Shown: positions 1 through 9,068, counted from the stretch's first letter. The stretch: DNA of 64,000 nt from JAOZHU01 sp964506435 (GCA_964506435.1 CAZDLK010000003.1:1-64000), one strand, 5' to 3'. The notes: a model not told the origin generated them from the letters alone. Numbers and translations are program-made.

Positions 1-8
1 TATCATTT

Positions 9-27
9 TTCGTATCGCAAATACGAA
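9..27. repeat. Perfect 7-bp inverted repeat upstream of orc1
   Basis: The arms TTCGTAT and ATACGAA are perfect reverse complements around a 5-base loop. The element lies about 90 bases before the orc1 start. It could be the terminator hairpin of a gene left of the window, an operator for orc1, or part of an origin region, since archaeal origins often lie beside orc1 genes. Only one copy is visible, and no second origin-box repeat can be seen because the window begins here. Confidence 0.35.
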
Positions 28-116
28 TTGCAGAATGCATTTATTAGCCTTTTGTCTCAAAAGAGAATTACTGCACTTAGAGGGAAAAGAATAACACTGC
101 CCTACGTGTAAGTAAC

Positions 117-1307
117 TTGAGATGTAGACCCGTGTCGCCGCACAAGAGCGTGTTCAAAGACGAGGCAAAACTCGACATTAACTTTGTTCCCAGCAAGCTG
201 CCTCACCGCGAGAAGGAACACCGCTTGCTGATGGAATTCTTCGATTTCCTGCTGCATTTTCCAGACAAAATGACCCAGCGGGTGATCATAACAGGCGATG
301 TCGGCACGGGAAAAACCGCGCTTGCCCAAAGGTTCGGCGCAGACATTACATTGGAAGCTAACAAGGCAGGCGTGAAACTGCGGTACGTGCACGTTAACTG
401 CCGTGAATACCGCGGTAAACTGCTACTTATACTGCAGCAGGCAATTATGGTTTTTCACCCGACGTTTCCGAAGCGCGGCTACTCTGCAGAAGAAGTTCTC
501 AGCACGCTCATGCAGACTCTGGACGAGGAAAACGCGCACTTGGTGCTAACGTTGGATGAGTTTGACACGCTTATTGAACGAGAAGGCGCTGAAGCAGTGT
601 ATAAGCTAACGCGATTACAGGAAATGACACATGGAAAGCCTCAGCGAATCTCGCTCATATGCATTCTGCGAGACTTGACGTCAACTGAGAGGTTAGACGC
701 CAGTGCAAGAAGCACGCTGCAACGCAACATAATTCGTCTCGAAAAATACTCATGCGAACAGCTAACAGACATACTGAACGACCGTGTTCAGATGGCGTTT
801 AAGCCTTCAACGGTTCCCGAAGACGTTATCAGCATGGTGGCTGAGTTGGCTGTTTCGGAAAGCGGCAACGCCCGCTTCGCTATTGAATTGTTGTGGCGGG
901 CTGGAAAATACGCTGACACGGATAACTTGGGCGAAGTTGAGCCTGAGTGCCTGCGAAAGGCGGTTTCAAGCATTATCCCAACTTTGCGCAAAAGCGAGTT
1001 GGCTTCTTTGGGGCTTCATGAGAAACTGTTTTTGCTTGGTGTAGCACGGCTTTTCAAGGAGAACCAGAAGGCTTACGCTTCGCTGGCGGAAGTTGAGAAG
1101 GCTTACGCTGTGGTGTGCGAGGAGTTTGAGGAGCAGCCGCATAGTCACACACAGTTGTGGAAGCATGCGCAGTTTCTTTCCGCGTTAGGCATATTGAAAA
1201 CTGAGGTGTCTTCGACTGGCACGCGTGGGCGGTCAACGCGGATTTCTTTGCCTTCGATTCCCGCGGCAGAGTTGGAGAAAGTATTAAGTGCTGCTCTGGA
1301 AGAATGA
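117..1307 (+). CDS. orc1: Orc1/Cdc6-family replication initiator ATPase
   Basis: AAA+ ATPase of the archaeal Orc1/Cdc6 family, which binds origin DNA and loads the MCM helicase. The Walker A motif GDVGTGKT lies at about residues 60-67 and the Walker B motif LTLDEFD at about 144-150. The later part has the lid region and a C-terminal winged-helix domain (about 295-390), matching the family's usual length near 400 residues. The start used is TTG at 117; a GTG at 132 in the same frame is an alternative, because the family usually opens just before a conserved segment like the one at residues 15-30. The last codons overlap the next gene by 4 bases (ATGA), so the two are translationally coupled. 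Whether this is the main origin initiator or an accessory paralogue cannot be decided from one locus. Confidence 0.92.
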   Translation: MRCRPVSPHKSVFKDEAKLDINFVPSKLPHREKEHRLLMEFFDFLLHFPDKMTQRVIITGDVGTGKTALAQRFGADITLEANKAGVKLRYVHVNCREYRGKLLLILQQAIMVFHPTFPKRGYSAEEVLSTLMQTLDEENAHLVLTLDEFDTLIEREGAEAVYKLTRLQEMTHGKPQRISLICILRDLTSTERLDASARSTLQRNIIRLEKYSCEQLTDILNDRVQMAFKPSTVPEDVISMVAELAVSESGNARFAIELLWRAGKYADTDNLGEVEPECLRKAVSSIIPTLRKSELASLGLHEKLFLLGVARLFKENQKAYASLAEVEKAYAVVCEEFEEQPHSHTQLWKHAQFLSALGILKTEVSSTGTRGRSTRISLPSIPAAELEKVLSAALEE

Positions 1308-1600
1308 AGCAAAGGAGCGCGAGCGTTATGGATGTGGAAGCAGTTTTTTCTTCGAAGCCTAGGATGAAAATTTTGAAGCTTATTTCACGGTTAGGCGCGC
1401 TTAACGTTTCGGACATCGCGAGGCGGATAAACTTGAATTACACGGCAACAAAACAGCATTTGGAGCTGTTGGAGGCTGAAGGCGTACTCCAGCAGAGGGC
1501 GTATGGAAGAATTCGCATTTACAAGTTTAACGAAGCGTCGCCTAAGGCTAAGGCTGTGCAAAATCTTATAGAGGTTTGGGAACAGGTAAATAACCCGTAA
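1304..1600 (+). CDS. ArsR-like winged-helix DNA-binding protein
   Basis: A 98-residue protein made of little more than one winged-helix domain. A helix-turn-helix segment runs over about residues 30-65 (LNVSDIARRINLNY then TKQHLELLEAEGVL), followed by the wing strands YGRIRIYKF. No metal-binding cysteines are visible, so a metal-sensing role is not supported. It overlaps orc1 by 4 bases and ends 8 bases before moaC, so it is co-transcribed with both. It may autoregulate this operon, but that rests on position alone. An internal ATG at 1328 could be the true start. Confidence 0.75.
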   Translation: MKQRSASVMDVEAVFSSKPRMKILKLISRLGALNVSDIARRINLNYTATKQHLELLEAEGVLQQRAYGRIRIYKFNEASPKAKAVQNLIEVWEQVNNP

Positions 1601-1608
1601 GCGTTATC

Positions 1609-2067
1609 GTGTATGTGGAGGGAAACTGTGTGGCGATGGTTGATGTGTCTGGCAAAGCGGAAATCTTTCGGGAAGCCACCGCAACAGGCGCAATTAAGCT
1701 GAAGCCTGAAACAGTAAACTTGATTAAAGCAGGGAAAATAGCGAAGGGCGACCCCTTGTACACAGCGAAGATTGCAGGCGTCCTTGCTGCTAAAAAAACA
1801 AGCAGTTTGGTGCCTCTTTGCCACCCGTTGCCCTTGACAAACGTGGAAGTTAAAGCTGAAATCGCGGGTGAAGACAGCGTTGAAGTGTCAGCCACCGTTA
1901 AAGCTAAGGCGCAGACAGGCGTGGAAATGGAAGCGCTGGTTGCAGTTTCCGCGGGTTTGCTTACGGTCTGGGACATGGTGAAACAGTACGAAAAAGACGC
2001 TGACGGGCAGTATCCTACCACGGCAATTCAGAATATCCACGTTGTGAAAAAAGTAAAGAGAGCGTGA
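1609..2067 (+). CDS. moaC: Cyclic pyranopterin monophosphate synthase MoaC
   Basis: MoaC converts the MoaA product, 3',8-cyclo-7,8-dihydroguanosine triphosphate, into cyclic pyranopterin monophosphate in molybdopterin synthesis. Family hallmarks are visible: MVDVSGKAEIFREA near the N-terminus, KGDPLYTAKIAGVLAAKKT, the active-site segment LVPLCHPLPL, and GVEMEALVAVSAGLLTVWDM followed by the essential lysine region. The length of 152 residues is normal. GTG at 1609 puts about six extra residues before the conserved MVDVSGK, and an ATG at 1636 would start exactly there. Eight bases separate it from the winged-helix gene and four from moaB. Confidence 0.95.
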   Translation: MYVEGNCVAMVDVSGKAEIFREATATGAIKLKPETVNLIKAGKIAKGDPLYTAKIAGVLAAKKTSSLVPLCHPLPLTNVEVKAEIAGEDSVEVSATVKAKAQTGVEMEALVAVSAGLLTVWDMVKQYEKDADGQYPTTAIQNIHVVKKVKRA

Positions 2068-2071
2068 CGGC

Positions 2072-2605
2072 GTGAGCGAGAGCACGAAGAAGCACAAGGC
2101 TACAGCGCCTAAACAGCTGAACTTCGCAGTTTTCGTGTGCAGCACATCGCGATACCAGCAAATGCAGAAAAACGCAATGATAGAGCCCGATGTTTCAGGT
2201 GACCTAATTGAGTCACTGGTGAAAAACGCGGGGCACAAAGTTCTGTTCAAGAAAATAATCGCAGACGATAAAACTCAAATTCAAGATGCAGCGGTGGATG
2301 TTTTGGGTTCTGCGGTTGTGGATGTGGCGATTTTCTGCGGTGGCACAGGCATTGCGCCGACTGACATCACCATAGAAACTGTGCAGCCTTTTTTGGAGAA
2401 GACTTTGCCTGGCTTCGGCGAAATCTTTAGGCGCATAAGCTACGACAAAGTGGGCTCCGCAGTGGTTTTATCCCGCGCTGTCGCAGGCGTAGCGAAAGGC
2501 AAAGCATTGTTTTGTATTCCAGGTTCCCCTAACGCTGTGCGCGTTGCAGTAGAAATGCTTATTTTACCCGAGACGTCTCACATCGTTAAGCACGCGCGTG
2601 AATAA
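2072..2605 (+). CDS. moaB: Molybdenum cofactor biosynthesis protein MoaB/MogA family
   Basis: MoaB/MogA proteins adenylylate molybdopterin before metal insertion; archaeal MoaB is thought to do this for molybdenum or tungsten. The nucleotide-binding motif FCGGTGIAPTD lies at about residues 88-98. The later segments PGFGEIFRRISYDKVGSAVVLSRA and CIPGSPNAVRVAVEMLILPE follow the family pattern, and length is typical. The GTG start at 2072 follows moaC by 4 bases, and moaA begins 2 bases after this stop. The first 15 residues are basic and poorly conserved. Confidence 0.93.
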   Translation: MSESTKKHKATAPKQLNFAVFVCSTSRYQQMQKNAMIEPDVSGDLIESLVKNAGHKVLFKKIIADDKTQIQDAAVDVLGSAVVDVAIFCGGTGIAPTDITIETVQPFLEKTLPGFGEIFRRISYDKVGSAVVLSRAVAGVAKGKALFCIPGSPNAVRVAVEMLILPETSHIVKHARE

Positions 2606-2607
2606 CG

Positions 2608-3546
2608 ATGGTTTTAACTGACAATTGCGGTAGACAGCTTCTGAACTTGCGGATATCGGTGACTCCGCGCTGCAACTTGCGATGTGATTATTGTCATAAG
2701 GAAGGTGAAGAAGTCACTTCATGCTCAAAAGGCATAGCGGGAGAAATGAGCGTTGACGAAATCGTGCGCGTCGCAAAAATAGCCGTCAGTTTGGGCATTG
2801 CGAGGATTAAGCTGACAGGCGGAGAACCGCTTATACGGAAGGACATTTTGGAAATCGTCAAAGCAATCGCCGCGATACCTGACTTAAAAGATTTGTCAAT
2901 GACCACTAACGGCGCGATGCTTGGCGCAATGGCTAAAGAATTATATGCGGGCGGGTTAAAGCGTGTGAACATCAGTTTGCCGACTTTGAACGCTGAAGCA
3001 TATGATAAGCTTACTGGTGGGAAACTGGAAAACGTTTTAGATGGCGTTAAAGCTGCTGTTGCCGCGGGGTTCTGCCCAGTCAAACTCAACATGGTTATTT
3101 TGAGAGGTATAAACGTTGATGCAGTTCAAGAGATGATGGATTTCGCGCGGCAAACGGGCACGGTGCTGCAGCTTATTGAGCTTGACCCGATAAACGTTAA
3201 CGACGCTTATTTTGCAGCGTACCACAAGTTCTTAACTGAGCAGGAAGAAATGCTGAAGCAAAAAGCTCTGAAAGTTGAAAACAGATACTTCATGCATAAC
3301 CGCCGCATCTACCATCTTCCCGATGTGACAGTGGAAGTTGTGCATCCGACAGAAAACGGCGAATTCTGCGCCCACTGCACTAGGTTGCGAGTAACCAGCG
3401 ACGGCAAACTTAAAACATGCCTGATGAAAAACGACAACCTCATCGACATCTTAACGCCCATGCGAAAAGGCGCAAGCGACGAAGAAATAACAGAGCTTTT
3501 TGTACGTGCAAACAAGCAAAGAGAACCCTACAACAAGACTGAATAA
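2608..3546 (+). CDS. moaA: GTP 3',8-cyclase MoaA, radical SAM
   Basis: MoaA carries out the first step of molybdopterin synthesis, a radical SAM rearrangement of GTP. The N-terminal Fe-S cluster ligands C22, C26 and C29 form a CxxxCxxC motif within TPRCNLRCDYCH. The SAM-binding GGEP follows near residue 73. The C-terminal cluster is given by FCAHC and the later cysteine of LKTCLMK. The 312 residues are close to normal for archaea. It closes the tight operon begun by orc1. The next gene downstream is on the other strand, so the operon ends here. Confidence 0.95.
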   Translation: MVLTDNCGRQLLNLRISVTPRCNLRCDYCHKEGEEVTSCSKGIAGEMSVDEIVRVAKIAVSLGIARIKLTGGEPLIRKDILEIVKAIAAIPDLKDLSMTTNGAMLGAMAKELYAGGLKRVNISLPTLNAEAYDKLTGGKLENVLDGVKAAVAAGFCPVKLNMVILRGINVDAVQEMMDFARQTGTVLQLIELDPINVNDAYFAAYHKFLTEQEEMLKQKALKVENRYFMHNRRIYHLPDVTVEVVHPTENGEFCAHCTRLRVTSDGKLKTCLMKNDNLIDILTPMRKGASDEEITELFVRANKQREPYNKTE

Positions 3547-3617
3547 GCTTGCTGTGAAAAGGCTGGTTCAGTCTTTGTAATAGTTTAGATGAGGGGTGCA
3601 GAGTGCCCCTTAGCAGT

Positions 3618-4406
3618 TTAAGTTTGTATTGTTGTTGCTTGATTCCATAAACTTTCAAAGTAGCCCTGCGCTAGCTGCACCAAGAATTTATTGTTTGACC
3701 ATATTGTTTGTCCAAAGGTATCTAAAATCCACAAATGCATTTCTTTATCGTCAGCTATCTGGAGTTTGATTGAGTTGAATGGCTGAACATACCTGATTTC
3801 ATAGTTAGGATGCTTCTTTAAGAAACCCGTAATTTCTGATAACGTTTTTTTGTTTTCGGGTTTATCAATGATTACTTGGTATTTTACGCCTCTTTCTATT
3901 GCCTTCGTATAAGCTTCAATATCATTGAAATTTGTGCGCCGCATAAAACTCCATGGGCAAATCGCTTTGTGATTTTTTTGAGTTCTCTTTATTGCTTCTT
4001 TTGTGACAGCGTAGATTTTTTCTTTTCCAGAAAACAAAACAATATCTGTTTCTTCTTTTTGGATCTGTGGTGTCCCATTTTTTTCTTTGTACCTTTTTAG
4101 TAATCTTGTGGTTTTGGCTCTTGCTTCTGTGATTTGCTGCCTTTTGCGTTCAAGCAAAATGTAAAGCCCTTGCTGTATTGGCGTAGCTCTGTACTTGTTT
4201 GGCGTTGATATGATTTTTTCTACCAAGCCTAGATTCTGGAGACTGAGTATTATTTTGTAGACATGTTGCCGAGGTGTTTCTGAAGCCCGTGCGACTGCCC
4301 TAATTGTGGACGTTCCTATGCAGACAAGGGCGAGGTAAACTTTTGCTTGTCCATTAGTTAGCCCTAACGAAGTGAGTGCTTCAATGTCCTCCTCTCGGCT
4401 GGTCAA
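3618..4406 (-). CDS. TrmB-family transcriptional regulator
   Basis: A 262-residue regulator of the archaeal TrmB family, which commonly controls sugar uptake or central carbon genes. The N-terminal winged-helix domain (about residues 8-75) contains LGLTNGQAKVYLALVCIGTST, characteristic of TrmB proteins. A short coiled coil (about 85-110) follows, then a phospholipase-D-like effector domain beginning VLFSGKEKIYAVTKEAI. Translation probably starts at TTG 4406, with a good GGAG ribosome-binding site just upstream. It is divergent from the secreted beta-propeller gene at 4634, sharing a 227-base control region, so regulation of that neighbour is a reasonable guess. The ligand cannot be read from sequence. 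Confidence 0.85.
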   Translation of the reverse strand: MTSREEDIEALTSLGLTNGQAKVYLALVCIGTSTIRAVARASETPRQHVYKIILSLQNLGLVEKIISTPNKYRATPIQQGLYILLERKRQQITEARAKTTRLLKRYKEKNGTPQIQKEETDIVLFSGKEKIYAVTKEAIKRTQKNHKAICPWSFMRRTNFNDIEAYTKAIERGVKYQVIIDKPENKKTLSEITGFLKKHPNYEIRYVQPFNSIKLQIADDKEMHLWILDTFGQTIWSNNKFLVQLAQGYFESLWNQATTIQT

Positions 4407-4569
4407 TGTTTCTCTCCTCGTAGATAAGCCATTATAGTGCCCTCAATGTCTGGCTTCAATATTTTTTTGTAGCTTTTTAAAATTTTCCAAAATATGCGTT
4501 ATGGTGTTACAAAATTGCACATTTTTAGGTTTTATGGGCGAAAATGTCCTGTCAGTCCACCTAGGATAT

Positions 4570-4620
4570 TCCAATACTTAAATGATTTGAACTATGCCTC
4601 AAATATCAAAGTTTAAGGAG
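4570..4620 (+). promoter_or_regulatory. TATA-like promoter and ribosome-binding site of the beta-propeller gene
   Basis: An archaeal TATA-like element ACTTAAATG lies at 4576-4584, about 50 bases before the ATG at 4634. A purine-rich AAGGAG lies at 4615-4620, about 13 bases before the ATG, slightly far for a ribosome-binding site. Transcription would start near 4608. Confidence 0.5.
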
Positions 4621-4633
4621 AGAAGAAAAATAC

Positions 4634-7126
4634 ATGAAGTTTGCTAAAAACAGAACAACTATTGCTATTGCTGTGTTTCTGATGTTGACTATTGCTGTAC
4701 CTTTTGTCACTATACAAGCTGCTGATGCCGCCACTGCCAACACGAGAGCAACGTACGCTTTCTGCGGTGTTGTACCTAACCCAACAGGCGTCGGCCAGCA
4801 AGTAACGCTCCACGTTGGAATCACACACCAGACATCATGGCCACAAGCAGGCTGGGTTGACTTATCAGTTACAGTAACAAAGCCTGACAACAACACTGAA
4901 ACAATTACGAACATTGACACTGACACAACAGGAGGAACAGGCGTCTCTTACACGCCCACCATGACTGGAACATACTATTTCCAGACACACTTCCCTGAAC
5001 AGGTATTAGTTTATGCCTGCGGTGGTACTCCCGCCGATACTACAATGCTGGCTAGCGACAGCGAAAAAACTGCCCTTACCGTGACGGATGAGCCAGTAGA
5101 ATACTATCCAGGAATGCCGCTTCCAGCCGAGTATTGGACTCGCCCAATAGATTCGCAGCTGAGAGAATGGTCATCAATCGCAGGAAACTGGCTAGCACCA
5201 GTAACTGGTTTGTCATCGGCAACCAACAACAGAATTGCCCTTTCCAATGATGCACCAGAGACCGCTCATGTTCTCTGGGCAAGGAACGATTTAGGCGGCA
5301 GCGGTTCTGGTTTAGTCGGAGGCGAACAATACGACGACCACGGCTACTACACGGGAGATGCCTACGAAGGCAAATTTGGCGGAGCTATAATAATCTCCGG
5401 TGTCCTCTACTACAATAGAGACTTGAACTATCTTTTTGGAGGCGGCATCACACAGGACGTTGTTGCAGTGGACCTGCATACCGGCAAAGAACTGTGGGTT
5501 AAGAACTGGAACAATACTCGTCTAGCGTTTGGTCAAATACTATATTGGGAGTCTCCAAACGGTCACGGAGCCTACTCTTACTTGTGGGCAACTTCTGGCA
5601 CTACATGGAATGCTTTTGATCCTTTAACTGGCGATTGGGTATACGGAATGACAAACGTACCTGGCGGCACTAACTATTATGGTCCAAACGGTGAAATCTT
5701 GAAGTACTCAATTTCTAATGGCCGATTACTCCGCTGGAACTCAACGTGGGCAATGAAGTGGGATGATACGCGAACAGTTTATTCACCATACAGTTGGCTT
5801 GCAGGGCACGCAAACCTTATGGGCACTACGAAGGATGCATCAGGCGGATATGACATTAACGTGACTGTGCCAGAAGGCTTACCTGGAAGTGTTCAAGTAG
5901 CCTTCGTCGATGACAGAATAATCGGCGCGTCCATAGGAGCCAAACAAACCACCGTGTGGGGCATCAACCTGAAACGAGGACAAGAAGGCACGTTGCTGTT
6001 CAATACAACATGGAATAATCCTAGCGCATGGATCACAGGCAACCAAACCATAAGCTGGGAAGCGTTTTCCCCAGACTCACTCGTTGGAACCATGTGGAGC
6101 AAAGAACTGAGACAACACTACGGCGTCAGTCTCGAAACAGGACAGCTAATTTGGGGACCAACTGCATCGCAGGACTATAGGGACCAGTTCTACCAAACAG
6201 GATCCGCAATCGCTTATGGCAATCTCTACGCTAGCGGAATAGGCGGAACATTATACTGTTACGATGTCAAGACAGGCAAACTCACGTGGAACTACAGCGC
6301 AACGGATACCTATGTCGAATTCAAAATAAGCCCTGATTGGTGGCTATACGTAGCATTCGTTAGTGACGGAAAAGTCTACGCTGGTCACTACGAGCACTCT
6401 TCTGGCGATCCTAAACCGCGCGGTGCACCCTTCTTATGCCTTAACGCTACAACTGGCGACGTAATATGGGAAATAGACGGTGCTTTCCGTCAAACCATGT
6501 GGGGTGACCCAGCAATCATCGGTGACAGCATAATAGCAACAATGGACACATATGACCAGCAAATATACGCCATAGGTAAAGGACCAAGCGCCACAACAGT
6601 TACAGCACCAGACAGCGGCATACCATTCGGCTCATCGATTATGATTCGCGGCACAGTGACTGACGTTTCTCCTGGCACAAACAGTGATGCCTTGACTATG
6701 CGTTTTCCGAACGGCGTCCCAGCAGTTTCTGACGAGAGCATGAGCGACTGGATGCTGTACGTGTACAAGCAGTTCCAGCAACCAGCAAGCGCCACAGGTG
6801 TTGAAGTATCGTTAGACGTCGTGGATGAAAACGGCAACTACAGGAATATTGGCACAGCTACAAGTGACGCAAGCGGCGTCTTCAGTTACGCGTGGAAACC
6901 CGACATCCCAGGCACGTACACAGTTTACGCTACGTTCGCCGGCTCTAAAGCCTATTACGGCTCATACGCCGAGACATCGTTCGTTGTAGACGAAGCCCCT
7001 GCTGCTACGCCAGAGCCTACGCCTGTTGCGCAAGCTCCAGTGGAAACATACTTTGCAATTTCAACAATCGCCATAATCGTCGCAATCGCCATTGTTGGCG
7101 TTCTGATACTTAGGAAGCGACCATAA
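4634..7126 (+). CDS. Secreted, membrane-anchored PQQ-like beta-propeller protein
   Basis: An 830-residue exported protein. It has a signal peptide (about residues 1-32), an N-terminal Ig-like region (to about 155) with several Asn-X-Thr sequons, and a large PQQ-like beta-propeller (about 200-655). The propeller shows repeated blades of the type VAVDLHTGKELWVKNW, YCYDVKTGKLTWNYSA and LCLNATTGDVIWEIDG. A second Ig-like domain (about 660-785), a Pro/Thr-rich linker and a single C-terminal transmembrane helix ending in basic residues complete it. Such proteins sit on the outer face of archaeal membranes. The typical PQQ-enzyme active-site calcium residues are not evident, so an adhesive or sugar-binding role is as likely as enzymatic activity. 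Confidence 0.85.
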   Translation: MKFAKNRTTIAIAVFLMLTIAVPFVTIQAADAATANTRATYAFCGVVPNPTGVGQQVTLHVGITHQTSWPQAGWVDLSVTVTKPDNNTETITNIDTDTTGGTGVSYTPTMTGTYYFQTHFPEQVLVYACGGTPADTTMLASDSEKTALTVTDEPVEYYPGMPLPAEYWTRPIDSQLREWSSIAGNWLAPVTGLSSATNNRIALSNDAPETAHVLWARNDLGGSGSGLVGGEQYDDHGYYTGDAYEGKFGGAIIISGVLYYNRDLNYLFGGGITQDVVAVDLHTGKELWVKNWNNTRLAFGQILYWESPNGHGAYSYLWATSGTTWNAFDPLTGDWVYGMTNVPGGTNYYGPNGEILKYSISNGRLLRWNSTWAMKWDDTRTVYSPYSWLAGHANLMGTTKDASGGYDINVTVPEGLPGSVQVAFVDDRIIGASIGAKQTTVWGINLKRGQEGTLLFNTTWNNPSAWITGNQTISWEAFSPDSLVGTMWSKELRQHYGVSLETGQLIWGPTASQDYRDQFYQTGSAIAYGNLYASGIGGTLYCYDVKTGKLTWNYSATDTYVEFKISPDWWLYVAFVSDGKVYAGHYEHSSGDPKPRGAPFLCLNATTGDVIWEIDGAFRQTMWGDPAIIGDSIIATMDTYDQQIYAIGKGPSATTVTAPDSGIPFGSSIMIRGTVTDVSPGTNSDALTMRFPNGVPAVSDESMSDWMLYVYKQFQQPASATGVEVSLDVVDENGNYRNIGTATSDASGVFSYAWKPDIPGTYTVYATFAGSKAYYGSYAETSFVVDEAPAATPEPTPVAQAPVETYFAISTIAIIVAIAIVGVLILRKRP

Positions 7127-7583
7127 ACATGCAAGAAAACCAAAACTTCACTTTCCCCTTTTTTAGGGTAAACACAAAAAACTTCCAATTCAAAACAAAA
7201 GAAGAAAGGGCTGAAAAGGTTCCGGGCAGAAAACGATGGTTTCATCGTTACCGCATTTTCCCTTTTCTCCTTGATTCTATGCGCTGCCCGGAGCCTCAGC
7301 AAACCCTACAATATAGGTCTCTCTGCAGAAGAGCGACTTGTAGTGTACCAAGAGGAACTCGAAGCCGATTTATTTGCTATCAACGTCTACATGATAGCCA
7401 ACAGATTCGCAGACAGCTTGTTTGCATATTAAATAATTATAGTTAAATTTACATTAATTTACGATAATAAACATAACCATAATATAATTCAAGACAATAA
7501 TGAGGCAAAAAAGGCACAAAATTAATACCAATACGTATAATAAGAAAATGGCGCGTATAAGACACCATAAAGTGGGCTGAACG
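7127..7583 (+). other. 457-base gap with a possible 53-codon gene remnant
   Basis: Between the beta-propeller and the Lrp-like regulator no confident gene is seen. A short frame at 7271-7432 (TTG start) has protein-like character, including LSAEERLVVYQEELEADLF and NVYMIANRFADSLFAY. It resembles the amphipathic tail of a small helical protein. It has no ribosome-binding site, and the same frame stays open upstream without an ATG, so it may be a decayed gene. The last 140 bases are very AT-rich and probably hold the promoter of the next gene. Confidence 0.3.
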
Positions 7584-8564
7584 TTGAGAAATGATGACGA
7601 AATAGACACAATAATTCTAAAAAATCTCCTAAAAGATGGACGAAAAAGCTTCACAACAATCGCCAAAGAGTGCGGCACCACAAAAGACGTCATCTGGAAA
7701 CATTACCGAAAAATGGAGAAAACGGGCATAATAGTTGGCGCCACAATCCAATTTAACTATGCAAGTTTTGGCTATGGCGCCATAGTAAACTTGCTCCTGA
7801 ACGTCGCATCTCAAAACGTCAAAGCTGTTCTCGAAAACCTAAACAAAATACCCGGCATCCTAGTGACGCGCCATTACCTTTCTCCATACAACATCGGAGT
7901 CATCACATTAGTACAAACCTTCAGGGATTTTGATCAAATAAAAGAAAGAATAAGAAAAGAAAACCCAATAATTGATTTAAAAACTCACATCTGGATAGAC
8001 GTAAAAAACACACCAGAAAACATCATATCAGCTACTTCCGAAAACAAAACTGACAAAAATGACGAAACATCTCAAACAGATAACAGCTCACCTAACAGCA
8101 GCGTTAAGCTTGATGAAATAGACATGCAAATAGTTGAAAAACTAACCAAAAACGGTCGAGCCTCTTTTAGAAAAATAGCCCAAGAAATCGGAATATCACC
8201 TGGAAACGTATCCAGAAGATACGAAGAACTCAGAAAAAATAATTATCTAAAAGTATCCATTCAGGTCAACCCTGCCAAATTAGGCTATAACACAGTGTTA
8301 CATTTCGCGATACGTTTCACAGAACAAACCAGAATGGAGCCTATAGTTAAAAAGTTAACTAAAACTCTGGGCGTAACGTATGTTGTTAAAATGAGCGGAG
8401 ATTGCGACTTATTGGTTGCGGTATTAGTAAGAGATGTCGCTGACACATTTGCGTTTTATGACGAACTCTTAAAAATTCAAAACATCGGAAAAATCGAAGT
8501 AATGGCTTTGCCCTACATCCTTTCCCCTTGGCCCGGTCCACAGCAGTACATATCGACATTCTGA
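7584..8564 (+). CDS. Tandem-domain Lrp/AsnC transcriptional regulator
   Basis: A 326-residue protein made of two Lrp/AsnC modules in tandem. Module one (about residues 1-150) has a helix-turn-helix in IDTIILKNLLKDGRKSFTTIAKECGTTKD followed by a RAM-like sensor domain. A polar linker rich in Asn, Asp and Ser spans about 150-172. Module two (about 173-326) repeats the pattern with DEIDMQIVEKLTKNGRASFRKIAQEIG and a second sensor domain. Typical Lrp proteins are about 150 residues, so this is a duplication or fusion, an arrangement seen in some archaea. The start used is TTG at 7584. It stands alone, with an AT-rich upstream region, and is probably autoregulated. Confidence 0.85.
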   Translation: MRNDDEIDTIILKNLLKDGRKSFTTIAKECGTTKDVIWKHYRKMEKTGIIVGATIQFNYASFGYGAIVNLLLNVASQNVKAVLENLNKIPGILVTRHYLSPYNIGVITLVQTFRDFDQIKERIRKENPIIDLKTHIWIDVKNTPENIISATSENKTDKNDETSQTDNSSPNSSVKLDEIDMQIVEKLTKNGRASFRKIAQEIGISPGNVSRRYEELRKNNYLKVSIQVNPAKLGYNTVLHFAIRFTEQTRMEPIVKKLTKTLGVTYVVKMSGDCDLLVAVLVRDVADTFAFYDELLKIQNIGKIEVMALPYILSPWPGPQQYISTF

Positions 8565-8774
8565 CAGAGCAAAGAAAGGAACGGCAAGAAAACTTTATTC
8601 TTCGACAAATGCGAGCACTGCAATAGTAAGGCACAACCAACATATTTGGAGCCTAATAGTGGTTCATTGCAGTAACCTATAGGGGGTAGGTCCGCAGTGT
8701 TGCCTGCCGTCTCTTTATATAAGGGGGTATAAGCCTTCTCCACGCGCTAGCACAGCAAGCATTTTTTGCAGTTG

Positions 8775-9068
8775 CTAAGGTTGCGGTTTTTTATGACGCC
8801 GATAAAGAATGAAAACGTGCCCTCTAACCTCAACTAAAGCTGCTCCAGCCCCCTCAGCGGCTTTCACAGCTATAGTTTGAGCCGTATTCTCCTGCTGCAA
8901 CGCGCTAGGCAGTATTCGGATTTTCACCATCTTCTGCTTGCTCAACTGATTCTCAATCTCACGCGACAACGAAGGCGTTAACCCTTCTTTGCCAACCCAT
9001 ACAGTAGGCTTCTCATCCTTCAACTTAAATCGAACATGACGTTTCATCCGAGTAGTAATCTTGCTCAA
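8775..9068 (-). CDS. YhbY/CRM-domain RNA-binding protein
   Basis: A 97-residue single CRM (YhbY-like) domain, a small fold that binds structured RNA such as pre-ribosomal RNA. The family pattern is clear: KDEKPTVWVGKEGLTPSLSREIENQL, then VKIRILP and a C-terminal GHVFILYRR. The usual GxxG loop appears as GKEG. It overlaps the end of the RNase P subunit gene by 4 bases, so the two RNA-metabolism genes are translationally coupled, an arrangement that supports a role in tRNA or rRNA maturation. Confidence 0.88.
   Translation of the reverse strand: MSKITTRMKRHVRFKLKDEKPTVWVGKEGLTPSLSREIENQLSKQKMVKIRILPSALQQENTAQTIAVKAAEGAGAALVEVRGHVFILYRRHKKPQP

Noticed and set aside
7129..7446. 105-codon frame after the beta-propeller gene
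   Set aside because: Composition is rich in Arg, Cys and Phe with no family pattern. A different frame in the same stretch (7271-7432) looks more protein-like, so this frame is probably chance.
8565..8774. Possible small RNA between the Lrp-like and CRM-domain genes
   Set aside because: GC-rich patches and a TATATAAG are visible, but no stable fold or known RNA motif could be built by eye.
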